Shown piece by piece: positions 12,211-24,044 of a DNA stretch of 64,000 bases. Origin of the DNA: Fragum whitleyi (taxonomy: Eukaryota > Mollusca > Bivalvia > Cardiida > Cardiidae); contig OX411552.1 of the NCBI GenBank assembly GCA_948146395.1, positions 51,202,258 through 51,266,257 of the forward strand, read 5' to 3'. Numbering within the stretch: the stretch's first letter is position 1; every line of letters starts with the position of its first letter. The position numbers and the translations under genes are program-made. The notes under the pieces were generated by a model. That model did no database searches. It was given only the letters and a program-made list of their open reading frames with translations, and was not told where the DNA came from.

Positions 12211-14198
12211 TAAGTAAGTTAACTGTCGCGTGAAAAATCGATTATATCCATATCTTAAGTCCAATAATTGACACCAACAGCCAATCGCAATCGGTAATTC
12301 ATAGACCTTGTAGCCCATTCATGTACTACAGTACGTAATTCACGTAGAAATGCATCAATTCACTTACAGGTTTATTGGCCAGGGGTGCAAGCATAGTAAT
12401 GAATAATTGATCTAGTAGAAAGATAATGACCATTACATGAATGATTAGAATGCAAGAGTATCTGGGTTGCATGCCTGATTATCAGTTGTAAATCCAATCA
12501 TTAATTGGTCAGTCATTTATTTTATCAATTGAAGAAGCTGTGTGGCTTATCAATCAACAGGTAATTCTGATATCCAAAACCTTGGCAGCCATGAAACACC
12601 AATCAATCATGCCTGTGTTTATCAAAAGAATTAAAAAGATTATTCAGTGATTCACTTGACTCCTGTTATCTATATAATATTCAATGTTTTATCTGAAAAC
12701 TACTTTGTTTTAATTAAAAAAACTAATTTCTTTAATTTTCTTTAACTTGCAAGAATTAAGAGGTGCAAACACTTGCAACTAAACTGGTTATTAACAGCAA
12801 ATTATGTATCAGGTGCATTTACTTACAGTACTTTTGAGTACATTTGTAATGTGTATTCCAAGATTAATTTAGATGCTTTTTACAGCAAAACAATTGTAGA
12901 TCTAAATCAGTTTTACTCTAACAAGTTACTGTAATATATAGAGCATCTTTTATAAGATTTATATGGTGTACTCATTACTCTAAATGTAAAGGGTTTGGTG
13001 TACCCTTACATTTTTCTTTGTACCCTCAATTTTAAACGTAGAGGGTACATGTACCCCCAAAATGAAAACCCAGTGGGCATGCTGTAAATGATTAGTATGT
13101 GTCCTTCGAAATAATCCGAATCTCTTTTACATTTTGTAAAATCGGTATTTTGACTAAAACAATTATTTAATTAAACGAAATGTTCCGAAAAAAACACGAT
13201 ATAAATTATCACTATTGGTGAAAGCCGAAACCCCGTGCATGTGCTTAATTCTGTCAGATAATGTATTTCGATAATGGAAAGCTCCGGATCAGCCTACTGA
13301 TCAGACATGCGTTGAAGTGAAAAAAAGTGAACACAAATCAAGAGACAGGTGGTTCGGAAAGTTTAATTATTTCAATATACAAAAAAAAAAAAAAAAAGAA
13401 AGAAAAAGAGAAAACCCATACAGTTCAAACATACAATCTTTTGTAATGAATATCAATTCTGAACTTTTTCTCTCAATTGACAACATCTGCAAAGAGAATC
13501 ATGGCATAGACTTATATGTTGAGATTTTTTTAAGTCTAAATAAATATAATAGCTTTTTTTTACTTCTTTTTTACTTCTGGCAAAAAGAAGATATATAACT
13601 GTTTCAAAGACTTGCTTCTGTACTAGTCAATGGTTTTAAACTGAACTGGGAAAAGTTTTGTCATCTCCAAAAATGAATGTAAAAATGTAAAAAGCATTGG
13701 GATAAAAGAAGATTTTTTTTTTTTTTTTGTACAAGCAATTCCTTCTTTTCAATCAATGTTTTCCTTAAGATAACCATTCTGGTGACTAAACATTGGATTG
13801 TGTAGTAAAGGGTTAATAAATTGTCGATTCAATATCATAGTTTTGCACGGTACAAAATCCACCCTCATAATGATGGAATCCTACATTTTTGTGTGGAATC
13901 CAACTTTTTCTGAAGTTGGATTCCTGGAATCCTACTTTCAAAATCCAAGTGAGAGCCCTGAATTACGTTTTCCCTGGGAATAAGATATTCGGTTCACGGA
14001 ATATTTGAGTGTATCCTTACAGCCCTTCTTCAGCCACCGCAATTTTACAGAAAAAAATGTTAATAGCCGCGTTTATCCCTACATGTAAAACACGTGTCGA
14101 TTAATTCTTAAAACCAATCTCGAAACTTACTGTCGCGTATTGAAAAGTTATGTAAATTCGCTTTACCGTTTCTAATGACACAAGGTGTCTTGATGTGT
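12211..14198. other. Non-coding DNA with simple repeats
   Basis: No gene seen. It holds a poly-A/AAAG tract near 13381-13412, a T-run near 13711-13728, and a small hairpin GTACCCTC/GAGGGTAC near 13020-13047 that resembles internal words of the small element at 10206-10371. Confidence 0.45.
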
Positions 14199-14281
14199 CA
14201 TTCGTCTCAACTCGGTCGATTCTGTAACCTACATTTAAATCGAAGACATCGGAGATCGCCCGAGTATTGCCGAATGTAAGT
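14199..14281 (-). repeat. Dispersed repeat R1, copy 1
   Basis: The reverse complement of this stretch matches 53125-53202 closely over about 78 bp, including shared words such as CGGGCGATCTCCGA, ATGTAGGTTAC and CCGAGTTG. The two copies lie in opposite orientation, 39 kb apart. The repeat type is not recognised. Confidence 0.6.
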
Positions 14282-14864
14282 TCAAGAGGACACGATCTAA
14301 ATTAACACATATTTCCGGCTAATTACTACAAGTTGCACTAGCGAAAGCTTGGGTAAAAAACATAGTATCTGTCTCTACGGTATTTAGACACAAACTTTGT
14401 TTTTGCTCTAAACTCTCGACAAGCTTACGCCGATCAAAAATTCCCTTGATAAACATTGCAAGATCACTTTGTGTTTTTCAAGGCAAATTTTCATTATCTT
14501 CACTTGATGAAGAATCTAAGTATCACGCCATTAACGAAATAAACAGTGATTTTGCAGAGAAAAATCTTGAAAGATACTAAATTGAATCTTAAGAGGCACT
14601 ACTTTATTTCGAATGTATTAACATCCTACAGGATTTTCCTGACATAGTATAACTCTGGTGAACGACGTTCGTTAACCAAAAATGTCTGGAAGGGTTGGTG
14701 ATTGGTGAACTTTTAAGGGTTTTTTTTCTAGTACACCGGTAATTGGTACAAAAATGGTTCCAGCACATCTTGAGGGTCATGTGATTTCAAACCATAGAAT
14801 GTTATATCAATAGATTTTGTTTGAAAAAAAAAGTAGTGACTTTAATACAGGTCTTATGCACAAC

Positions 14865-15040
14865 TAGTCATGATAGAGAGTAATTGTGCCAAGTTTCAGT
14901 TCATTCCCATTGATAGTTAAGGAGGAGTTGCACACACAAAAAATTGCTAACGGATGGACGGACAGATAGACAAACGGACGGACAACCGAGGCCATACCAT
15001 AATACAACCCTTCGGGCGTATGAAAACATACGTCCATATT
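14865..15040 (-). mobile_element. Family J Helentron-like fragment, reverse orientation
   Basis: Read on the minus strand, it starts with a hairpin-like stretch (CATACGCCCGAAGGG), continues with the tetranucleotide run GTCCGTCCGTTTGTC, and then the monomer words AACTCCTCC and TGAAACTTGG. This is the same build as the plus-strand families, and it is one of only two copies found in the opposite orientation. The 3' end was not identified. Confidence 0.6.
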
Positions 15041-15473
15041 ATATAAAATCTGAAGAGTTGTAAAAAGTATTTTTGCTTTATTGATCACGTAAAACCATTT
15101 CAAAAGAATTAAAGTCCACAATATACGAGAATTCACATCAGAGCCATTACCCTTTAGTCAATAATTTTCTCCTTAAAGGCATTTACATTATGGCTCATTT
15201 TGTATGAAAATGATTAAATACAAATTTATTTTAATTCAACTTGGCTGTCACAAGCATGTTTAGAGAGTCGCTCTCGAACATTCAGTCCTGGTGTTTCAAT
15301 GTCACATAGAGAGAGGCAGCCAAATTGAGTGGGGCTTATTATTTTAAGGGTTTTGTCCATAAAACACACCCAATGGACGGTTGCACTGGAACAGCAGGCC
15401 TTTATCATGTCAAGAGTCGAGCGCATATACCTCTCTCTAAGTCACCCGGAAAGATTCATTGGAGTGTGTGTTA

Positions 15474-15858
15474 TTTTTTGCTCCGCTGGCTGAAAGCCGA
15501 TGGGGCTCTTGTCATGGCTATGTGTCCCTTGTGTGTCCGTCCATCCGTGCAACGGGTTGTAAACTTTTTCTTTAAAAATCTTCTCCTCAGAAACTACTGG
15601 ATGAATTTCAGCTACTGGATGAATTTCAACCCAACTTCACAGGAATGATCCTTGGTAGACCCTCTTTCAAAGTTGTTCAAGAAATTTTGATCCAATGAAA
15701 AACATGGATTTAATGGGCGTGGCTAATTTCTAAAAAATGGTAAAAAATGAGTTTTCTCAGATTCTAATTAATGGATACCAAATACATTTTACATGAATGA
15801 TCCTTGGATGATGTTTTATCAGTCTACAAAAAATTATTGTGATCGTATGAAAAATATG
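15474..15858 (+). mobile_element. Family C element, 3'-truncated (C3)
   Basis: The 5' arm GCTCCGCTGGCTG and partner AAAGCCGATGGGGCT are followed by a GTCCGTCC-type stretch and about two monomers. It stops abruptly after GAAAAATATGTA, where a TA-flanked pogo-like terminus begins. The remaining monomers and 3' hairpin were not found downstream. Confidence 0.7.
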
Positions 15859-16080
15859 TACAGTCAAATATCTTTACGTCGAATGATCATAAGACGAAGT
15901 TATCTCTACGTCAAAGTATTTTTCAAGTCCCGATCTACTCTTTTATTTCTATGTATTTCAACCTCCACACGTCGTTATCTATTTTTCGAAATTTTTCTGT
16001 ACGTCGAACCAATTTCAAGGTCCAACCACCATTGTTTGTGTGCATTCACACTTCTATACGATGAACCCCAAACTTGAATG
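15859..16080 (+). mobile_element. Pogo/Tigger-like terminus, one end only
   Basis: After TA, the sequence CAGTCAAATATCTTTACG resembles pogo-type termini (CAGTC after TA) and is followed by repeated ACGTCGAA/ACGTCAAAG words, as in subterminal repeats. No matching right end was found within 1 kb, so this is a solo or truncated end. Confidence 0.45.
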
Positions 16081-16332
16081 ATGAAAATTGCAATTGAGTC
16101 AGTTATTCACACCTTCGACCTGTCAACTATAGTAAAAGACACACCCTATCTCATTATTGGATATCGATTAATACCTGATTGTGTTTGATTGTTTGTAACA
16201 GACTGAGAATATCAATTTTGGGTGATTTATTGTTTTAGAATATAAAGAATCGGGAAAATGCATATTCACAATGACAACAGAGGTATCGTAAGCCAATACT
16301 ACGCAGGACTTGTTTGGCGAAAGACTTGGGGT

Positions 16333-16562
16333 GTGATCGTAAGGGCTAGATTCTTAAAATTCATATTCAGAGTTTTAAAATAAAGCGTTCGATGGAGCAA
16401 GATTTTTAGCCGCTACTAAAGAATTTTAAGAAAGTTGAATGTGGAAACAAAGTTTGATTGGCATCGCCTAGGATTCTTGACAACGTCGTTCTCTTGGTAG
16501 TGTGCATGCCCATTGACTTTGTTTCCTGTTTGTTATATATTTTACTTTCGTTCTAACGTCTT
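16333..16562. mobile_element. MITE-1, decayed copy 2
   Basis: Colinear with the MITE at 4154-4422: shared words include GATTCTTAA, GAGCAAGATTTTTA plus GCCGCT, and GACAACGTCG/GACGACGTCG. The termini are too mutated to define exact borders. Confidence 0.55.
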
Positions 16563-18165
16563 TGCCAATCTCGTAAAGTTAACAAAAATCTCTAGCGTAT
16601 AAGCGGGCTTTAATGCCTCTGGGATACTTTGGTGATCATCATTTGACACCAGATGAGTCGTAAATTCAAAATGAAGCTGGCATACTGGCTTACGCAAGCC
16701 AAAAACAAATTTTCTAAACAGATGATTTGCTACACATGTTGTTTAGGGTACCATATTGTAAAGTAAATAAATAACCCGACGAAATTTTTAAAAAAGCATT
16801 TTTTTAAAAAGAATAATTAATAATACATCAGTGCTCTGTGTCTGTTGTCATACTGAATTGATTGGAAAAGTGATTTGAAAAAAAAGATTTAACCCCCCAA
16901 AAAAACCTTGAATGTCTCTACCGTCACTAAAATTCATGGTTTTCCGGGGACCTCCAGGCCCCCTGGCCCCAAGCGCTTTCAATCACACTCCTGACATTCA
17001 TGGACCCTTGACAGCTATGCTAAATGGACATGAAAATAGGGAAATGGGCTTCAACTTTTGAAAGGAAACAATGTAAAAGCCATCAATTAGCAATAAATCA
17101 ATTAAATAAAACATTCAAATTAATAAATTTTGGCAAAAATTGGCAATTTTTGTCTATATATGAAGTTTATTACATTATTTTAATATATATTTATTTTGCC
17201 ATTAGAAAGTTCATTTCCTGATGAAGAGTCCATTTCATATTTTATGCCAATTGCCCCAAAACAGTCTCCCAAATTCGCACACATGAGACAATCCCGAGAT
17301 CAAATTCACATATCACACTCTATTTAAACTGACTTACAAAATCAAAGAGACGTCTTTCTTTTAACCTTGAATCATTTTAAAAGTCAAGTACTCCTTATCA
17401 CTTGAGCAACAACAATTTCGATTTAAGGGCCTGAAAATTTTTTAAAAATGGCTGATTAAAAAAATTGTAAGGCAGAAAAATCCTGATCCTGAAGAATGTT
17501 TAGCCCTATTGTATCATTCTCTATGCATATAAGTTTTTTGAAAAATATTTCTGACAATTTGTTAATTGTTAAAAAATTTGGACATCAGAATTTCCCTAAA
17601 AATAAGTAGATCAAATACAGGGGTCTGCTCAAATAGAAGAATCTCAAGGTACCCTTAATTTCGGACAAAAGATTACTGAAATTCCCCCTTTCCCATTAGT
17701 CTCCAGGGATAATTTGCTTGTGCATATGCATTTGTGTCTCAAATTATCTCAATTATCTGAGAAATTTGCAAGTCATGAGAAGTCGGCATTATGAGCCAAT
17801 GCCAAACCAGAACAAATGAAGGATGAAAGAGAGTTAAATCATGATGTTTAAACTTATGTTTCAAGTGTGTTGAATATGATCTAAATCTAGGGATGTAAAA
17901 ATGCCAAGGTGCAAATTTACTTTCAAACAAACATTGAACCTTGTACAGATGGGCACCGGTACTTTGGTATCAGCTACTCCTGGCTCCACAGGGAAAAATA
18001 ACAATGCCCAGATGATCAAAATTTTATATTTAACATTAGAGATATTAGTCTTTTCCCCTGTTCCATGATGTCCTCAATAATTGTTATTGTTTCATTTTGG
18101 AAGTTTAAGTGCCTATATCCGTTTCCTATGCAATTTAAGAAAATTTCGTAACAGCTTTTAATTTT
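16563..18165. other. Non-coding DNA, nothing recognised
   Basis: AT-rich sequence with short open frames only; none has a recognisable domain. Confidence 0.45.
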
Positions 18166-20809
18166 TTTAGCTCACCTGAGCACAAAGTGCTCAAGGTGAA
18201 CTATTGTGGTTAGGTGGTTGTCATTCGTGTGCCGTCCGTTGTCCGTCGTCAACATTTGCCTTGTATGCACTCTAGAGGCCACTTTTTTGCACAATCAACC
18301 TGAATTTTGGTCAGAATGATTGTCTTGATGAAATCACGGACAACTTCAAAATTGGGTCAACTAGGGTCAAAAACTAGGTCACTGGGTCAAATCTTAGAAA
18401 AACCTTGTATGCACTCTATAGGCCACATTTTTTGCCCATTCAACCTGAATTTTGGTCAGAATGATTGTCTTGATGAAATCTCGGACAAGTTTGAAATTGG
18501 GTCAACTGGGGTCAAAAACTAGGTCACAGGGTCAAATCTTAGAAAAACCCTGTATGCACGCTAGAGGCCACAATTTTTGCCCGATCAACCTGAATTTTGG
18601 TCAGAATGATTGTCTTGATGAAATCTCGGAGGTGTTTGAAATTGGGTCAACTGGGGTCAAAAACTAGGTCACAGGGTCCAATCTTAGAAAAACCATGTAT
18701 GCACTCTAGAGGCCACATTTTTTGCCTTTTCAACCTGAAATTTGGTCAGAATGATTGTCTTAATGAAATCTTGGACGGGTTTGAAATTTGGTCATCTTGG
18801 GTCAAAAACTAAGTCACAGGGTCAAATCTTAGAAAAACCCTGTTTGCACTCTAGAGGCCACATTTTTTGCCTTTTCACCTGAAATTTGGACAGAATGATT
18901 TTCTTGATGAAATCTCGAATGAGTTCTAAATTGAGTCAACCGGGGTCAAAAACAAAGTCACAGGGTCAAATTTAAGAAAAACCTTGTATGCACTCTAGAG
19001 GCCACATTTTTTGCCTGTTCAACCTGAAATTTGGTCAGAATGATTGTCTAGATGAAATCTCGGATGAGTTCAAAATTGGGTCAACTGGGGGCAAAAACTT
19101 GGTCACACGGTCAAATCTTAGAAAAACCTTGCATGCACTCTAGAGGCCACATTTTTTGCCCGATCAACCTGAATTTTGGTCAGAATGATTGTCTTGATGA
19201 AATCTCGGATGAGTTTGAAATTGGGTCAACTGGTGTTAAAAACTAGGTCACAGGGTCAATTCTTAGAAAAACCTTGTATGCACTCTATAGGCCACATGTT
19301 TTGCTCGATCAACCTGAAATTTGGTCAGAATGATTGTCTTGATGAAAACTAGGACAAGTTTGAAATTGGGTCATCTGGGGTCAAAAACAAGGTCACAGGG
19401 TCAAATCTAAGAAAAACCTTGTTTGCACTCTAGAGGCCACAATTTTTGGCTAATCAACCTGAAATGTGGTCAGAATGATTGTCTAGATGAAATCTCGGAT
19501 GAGATTGAAATTGGGTTATCTGGGGTCAAAAACTAGGTCACGAAATCAATTATTAAAATTCTTGTAAGTCAACCTTAAAATTGTAAAAAAAGGATTCTCA
19601 AGTTGTTAAGAAGCAACAGCTTTGTTTAGCTCAGTCATTCATCATTAGCTCCACTGGCTGAAAGCCACTGGGGCTATTGTCATGGCGTTGTGTCCGTCGT
19701 GCGTCCGTCCATGCGTCCGTTTGTAAACTTTTCTTTAAAAATCTTCTCCTCAGAAACTACTGGATGAATTTCAACCAAACTTCACAGGAATGATCCTTGG
19801 GTGACCCTCTTTCAAAGTTGTTCAAGAAATTTTGATCCAATGAAAAACATGGATTTAATGGGCGTGGCTAATTTCCAAATATGGTAAAAATTGAGGATGA
19901 AAAATAAGCACTTTATGGGCGGAGGTCATTTCTCTATATGTTATATAGTGGAAACTTTCAAAATCATTTTCTCAGAATCTAAATGATGGATATCAACCAA
20001 ATTTCACTGGAATGATCCATTAGTGAGCCTTTATCAATTCACCAAAAGTAATAGTGATCAGATGAAAAATATGTATTTTATGGGTGGAGGTCATTTCTCC
20101 ATATGTTATATTGTGGAAACTTTGAAAATCATTTTCTCAGAATCTAAATGATGGATATCAACCAAATTTCACTGGAATAATTCTTGAGCAACCCTCTATC
20201 AGTCTACCAAAAATTATTGTGATCTGATGAAAAATATGGATTTTTTGGGCGGAGGTCATTTCTCTATATGTTATATAGTGGAAACTTTGGAAATCATTTA
20301 CTCACAATCTAAATGATGGATATCAACCAAATTTCACTGGAATAATCCTTGAGTGACCCTCTATCAGTCTACCAAAAACTATTGTGATAGGATGAAAAAT
20401 ATGTATTTTATGGGTGGATGTCATTTCTCTATGTGTTATGTAGTAAAAACTTTGAAAATCATTTTCTCAGAATCTAAACGATGGTTACCAAAGAAATTTT
20501 ATATGAATGATCCTTGAGTGACCCTCAGTCTACCAAAAATTATTGTGATTGGATGAAAATATGCATTTTATAGACAGATGTCATTTTCTAAATGTTATTT
20601 AGTTGAAACTTTGAAAATCATTTTCAACATCAGTAGAATCCAAAACATGTAAAAATCTAGTCAAAACTATCATTTCTTTACAAAAATTTCAAGCCTGTGG
20701 AGCGACTCAAGCCATTCATGGCTTTCTAGTTCTATTTCTCATTCTTCTTTTGAAAATTTTAGACAGTTCATTCAGGTGAGCAATTAAGGGCCACTATGGC
20801 CCTCTTGTT
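18166..20809 (+). mobile_element. Family A element, subtype b, with nested C element (A3)
   Basis: The 5' hairpin arms are AGCTCACCTGAGCAC and GTGCTCAAGGTGAACT, followed by GTCCGTCGTC. About nine monomers follow with a 145-bp period but a different sequence from A1/A2: GCACTCTAGAGGCCACATTT, a TTTGGTCAGAATGATTG core, then GGTCAAAAACTAGGTCACAG. The 3' end is TTCAGGTGAGCAAT, then GGGCCA/TGGCCC and CTCTTGTT. A complete family C element interrupts it at 19645-20730. Overlapping frames of about 71 codons spaced 145 bp apart (18307, 18452, 18597) are read-through of the monomers, not genes. Confidence 0.85.
19645..20730 (+). mobile_element. Family C Helentron-like element nested in A3 (C4)
   Basis: A complete copy: arm AGCTCCACTGGCT, partner AAAGCCACTGGGGCT, a GTCCGTC stretch, monomers of about 165 bp, then GTGGAGCGACT, the hairpin AGCCATTCATGGCT and TTTCTAGT. 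The flanking family A sequence resumes afterwards and reaches its own 3' end at 20809. Confidence 0.85.
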
Positions 20810-23137
20810 TTTACAAAGTTTATTAACTTGCATCAATGTAACAATGAAGGTCATAGCATATTCAATAACTTCATAACAACTCATAATTCTTGAAAGTTAA
20901 TATTTTGAATGTAAGGGTAATGAATTGACAAAAAATATTGTAAATGACAATATAGGGACTTCTGTAGAAATTGGATTTATTTTTCATTGTCAAGGGAAAT
21001 AACCACTATTCTTTAATGCTTATGACTAAATTATATTTGTGCATTTCACCCTATCTGATGTTATATAAGGGTAGCCCAATAAGTGGCGTCATGAATGTCA
21101 TATAGCAATCACATGCAAAATGATGCACTTTGAGAAAATTTGTCCTCAAATCAACACATTTAAACTCATTTTTTCATTAAAGAAATAGAATCATTGTTCG
21201 AGTAAGATAGACTGATATTTCATTCCATGAACAACAAGTTTTATTTTTGGCTGCCACAATATAGCTTTTGTTGATAACTCAATGAAATGAAATTCAATCT
21301 TACTCTGAAACAAACAATAATTATCCTCTATTTGTCTTTTCAACAAGCAGAGGACAAATTTATGGTAAAAACTGTAGATTTTTTCACTACAAAAGTTGGT
21401 GGAGATTCACATTTGCTTACATAGAACTAGTAGTATTTTAAAAGAAAACCATCTTCATTGTTGATGGAAAAAATTGTAACAAGGCTTGAAAATACACTGC
21501 AAATCCATTATAACGCTGTGGGTGGGGTCCAAGAAATGAAACAGCGGAAGCAGTCAATTTTTATGCTAAAACGCTGTTATCCTCCATTGCCAAAACCCAT
21601 GAGTGGCCTCTGTGACAATTGTTAACTAGGCTTTAAAGTACATGAATTTATTAATGTGGTGGAAATGACTGTGGCTGTTTTACTTGCTCTAGGACTATCC
21701 CCTTTTGTTGGCATTCCCCTTTTGGCTGTTTAATTATCACACAGACTATCAGTAATGGTTAAAGGTACATGCTTAGTCCACAAACATTTACAATGGATAT
21801 TTGTCCACATTCCCCTTTTGTTGTCATTCCCCTTTTGTTGAGCTTCTTAAGACAACATGTTTGAGGCGGGGTCCATTGCATATGCAATTTCATCAGTTCT
21901 GCTGACTCCAAGCTTCTACAGTTTATCCCTTCTCATGGCGTTGATGGTATACTGCTACACAAATAGGTTTGGCAGACAATATAGACTAACATCAGCCTAC
22001 ACAGACTTGCAGTCTGATCTTAGCTTACATTGCTGACTTTAGACTTAATAGTTGTGGGGAAAACTTGAGCCAGACCTTCTGAAAAGGACCAAACAAAAAA
22101 ATCGCAATTTGTTTGAGACCAAATGTAGATCTTCTTGGTAAGTGTTTATGCTTAAAATTGGATTAAAGTATGGGGGAGTCTATTAGGGAAAATTAATTAC
22201 ATGTTCCTGCATGAAACTGATAAACATGCATTATTTATAGAAATCATTACTTATTGAATTGTATGTTGTTACCTCATATTGTCACATGATTATTTATCTA
22301 TTGTTACATGATTATTTATCTAGTTTATAAACCAGTAGACAGCTAACATTTTGTGCAATTGTGTTCTTTAGAGTTTAAGTCAGAGGATAATAAAGGATAA
22401 AACTTGAAAAGTTATAAAAATGAAGAGGTACAGATATTTTTGAAATTTGGGTGCATAAATAATGTGATAGTTTTGCCATAAAATTGAGACAATCATCTTA
22501 AGCTAAAATTCATAAGAAAATTCCATTGCTTTGTGATAATATTCTATTTGCATTTTTTTTTGTATAAAGTTTAAAGCTAAATTTATGAAATTCAACTTTT
22601 TGTTGTTTTTTTTTGAAATTCTAGAATGGTCAAAGTTCAAAAAAGTTCATGCAGACAATAATGAAAAGAGGGTCCAATTTAAAATGCCCATATTTTATGT
22701 GATAGGAGATATTTTAGGAATGGGGGAAGTTGCTTGTTACAAGACATTTATTCCTGTTCCACAATATTTTTCCTGTAAATATAGATAATGCAGGTAGGTA
22801 ATGTCCATGCCTGTACAGGAATAAATAAGACCATTTTAGAAAATCAAATTTAGTTTAGAAATAGATTAATTGTAGACCGTGGAATTTTTGAGGACCATGG
22901 TGCAAAAGACAACTTTGGCCTATCACTGATAGCACAAACACAATAATCCCCTTTTAGCTTTACAACTTAAAATAAACAAGTGATCCAATCTAGGCTCAGT
23001 TTAATTGCAATCCATTTAAATAAAGAATTTTGATTGCTTTAAATTGTTACGCGAGAAATCCATTACACTTTATTTTTGTGTAAAATGCAATAGGTTTTTA
23101 GGGAATATTCCCTAGCTTTGATCTGCAATTCCTGTGT
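20810..23137. other. Non-coding DNA with one dispersed repeat copy
   Basis: No gene seen. A copy of dispersed repeat R2 lies at 21955-22050. A possible DNA-transposon terminus, TA then CACTGCAAATCCATTATAAC, sits at 21493 without a visible partner. The word CATTCCCCTTTTGTTG-like occurs several times between 21700 and 21850. Confidence 0.45.
21955..22050 (+). repeat. Dispersed repeat R2, copy a
   Basis: It contains ATCAGCCTACAC followed by TTGCAGTCTGAT, matching the copy at 49412-49525 (ATCAGCCTGCAC, GTGCAGTCTGAT) and its downstream TTAGNNTACA word. The outer stem ATCAG/CTGAT is kept; the inner stem has decayed here. Confidence 0.55.
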
Positions 23138-24044
23138 TTTAGCACAGGGTATAACGTGCCACGCCGACACCAGAAGGTCCATGTACACCTGATCAATTTT
23201 TTCGATACAGAACTAACGGTGGGGCAAGTTTTGACTGATTTGTAAACCAAAATAATCATTTTCATTTCAATTTTTAGTATCACTGTCGAGATTAATGGTT
23301 CTTCTTTTAGGAAATAAAAGGGGAGGGTAACAACTAAGCAAAGTGAGCGAGTTCTAGCCCTAGGGGTGAGTGACTTTGCTCGTTTTTTAGGTTTGTTATT
23401 AATTTTTTGTCAAACAACCTGACTATTCTTCATTGCTTGTGTTTGTCTAAGAGCATTTATGTATCCTCTACACACATTCCAAATTTCTCTGCAAAAGATC
23501 TACATAAAGCGAAGATATTCGTACTTTTATTGGCCTGGGTAGCGAAAAATATGATAACTAGACACCCCCTGAATTTTTTTCGATTGGAAATAGACACCAG
23601 AATTTGTGATAGGGGGTGTCTAGTTATCATATTTTCCGCTACCCAGGCCAATAAAAGTACGAATATCTTCGCTTTATGTGGATCTTTCGCCGAGAAATTT
23701 GGTATGTGTGTAGAGGACATATAAATGCTATTAGGCAATCACAAGCAATTAAGAATAGTCAGGTTGTTTGACAAAAAATTAATGACAAACCTAAAAAACA
23801 AGCAAAGTCACTCACTCCTAGGGCTAGAACTCGCTCATTTGGCTTAGTTTTTACCCTCTACTTTTATTTCCTAAAAGAAGAACCATTTATCTCGATAGTG
23901 ATACTAAAAATTGAAATGAAAATGATTATTTCGGTTAATAAATCAGTCAAAAAGTTGCTCCACCGTTAGTTCCGTATCGAAAAAATCGAGCAGGTGTCCA
24001 CGAACCTTCTGGTGTCGGCGTGGCACGTTATACCCTGTGTTTAG
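23138..24044. mobile_element. Long-arm foldback element (897-bp near-perfect palindrome)
   Basis: The left arm (23143-23570, 428 nt) and right arm (23611-24039, 429 nt) are near-perfect reverse complements around a 40-nt loop. Both ends start CACAGGGTATAACGTGCC when read inwards. The pentamer TTTAG lies directly outside each end (23138-23142 and 24040-24044), which is a clean 5-bp target-site duplication. Two open frames on opposite strands encode almost the same peptide, as expected from an inverted repeat, and are not genes. No transposase is present. The superfamily is open: CAC-type ends occur in CMC/Chapaev and in Transib/RAG-like elements, and a 5-bp duplication fits Transib best, but the heptamer CACAGGG is not the canonical one. 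Confidence 0.9.

Noticed and set aside
18307..19246. Series of 64-71-codon open frames with nearly the same peptide, spaced 145 bp
   Set aside because: They are the same satellite monomer read in successive frames (145 is not a multiple of three). The same applies to frames at 10679-11486, 29153-30532, 57172-57396 and 63508-63690.
23407..23738. Two similar open frames of 105 and 93 codons on opposite strands
   Set aside because: They are the two arms of the foldback element; equal peptides on opposite strands are a product of the inverted repeat.
23138..24044. Claim that the foldback ends are RAG recombination signals
   Set aside because: CACAGGG differs from the CACAGTG heptamer at one position and I saw no nonamer at a 12- or 23-bp spacing. 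Only the 5-bp duplication and CAC start are in common.
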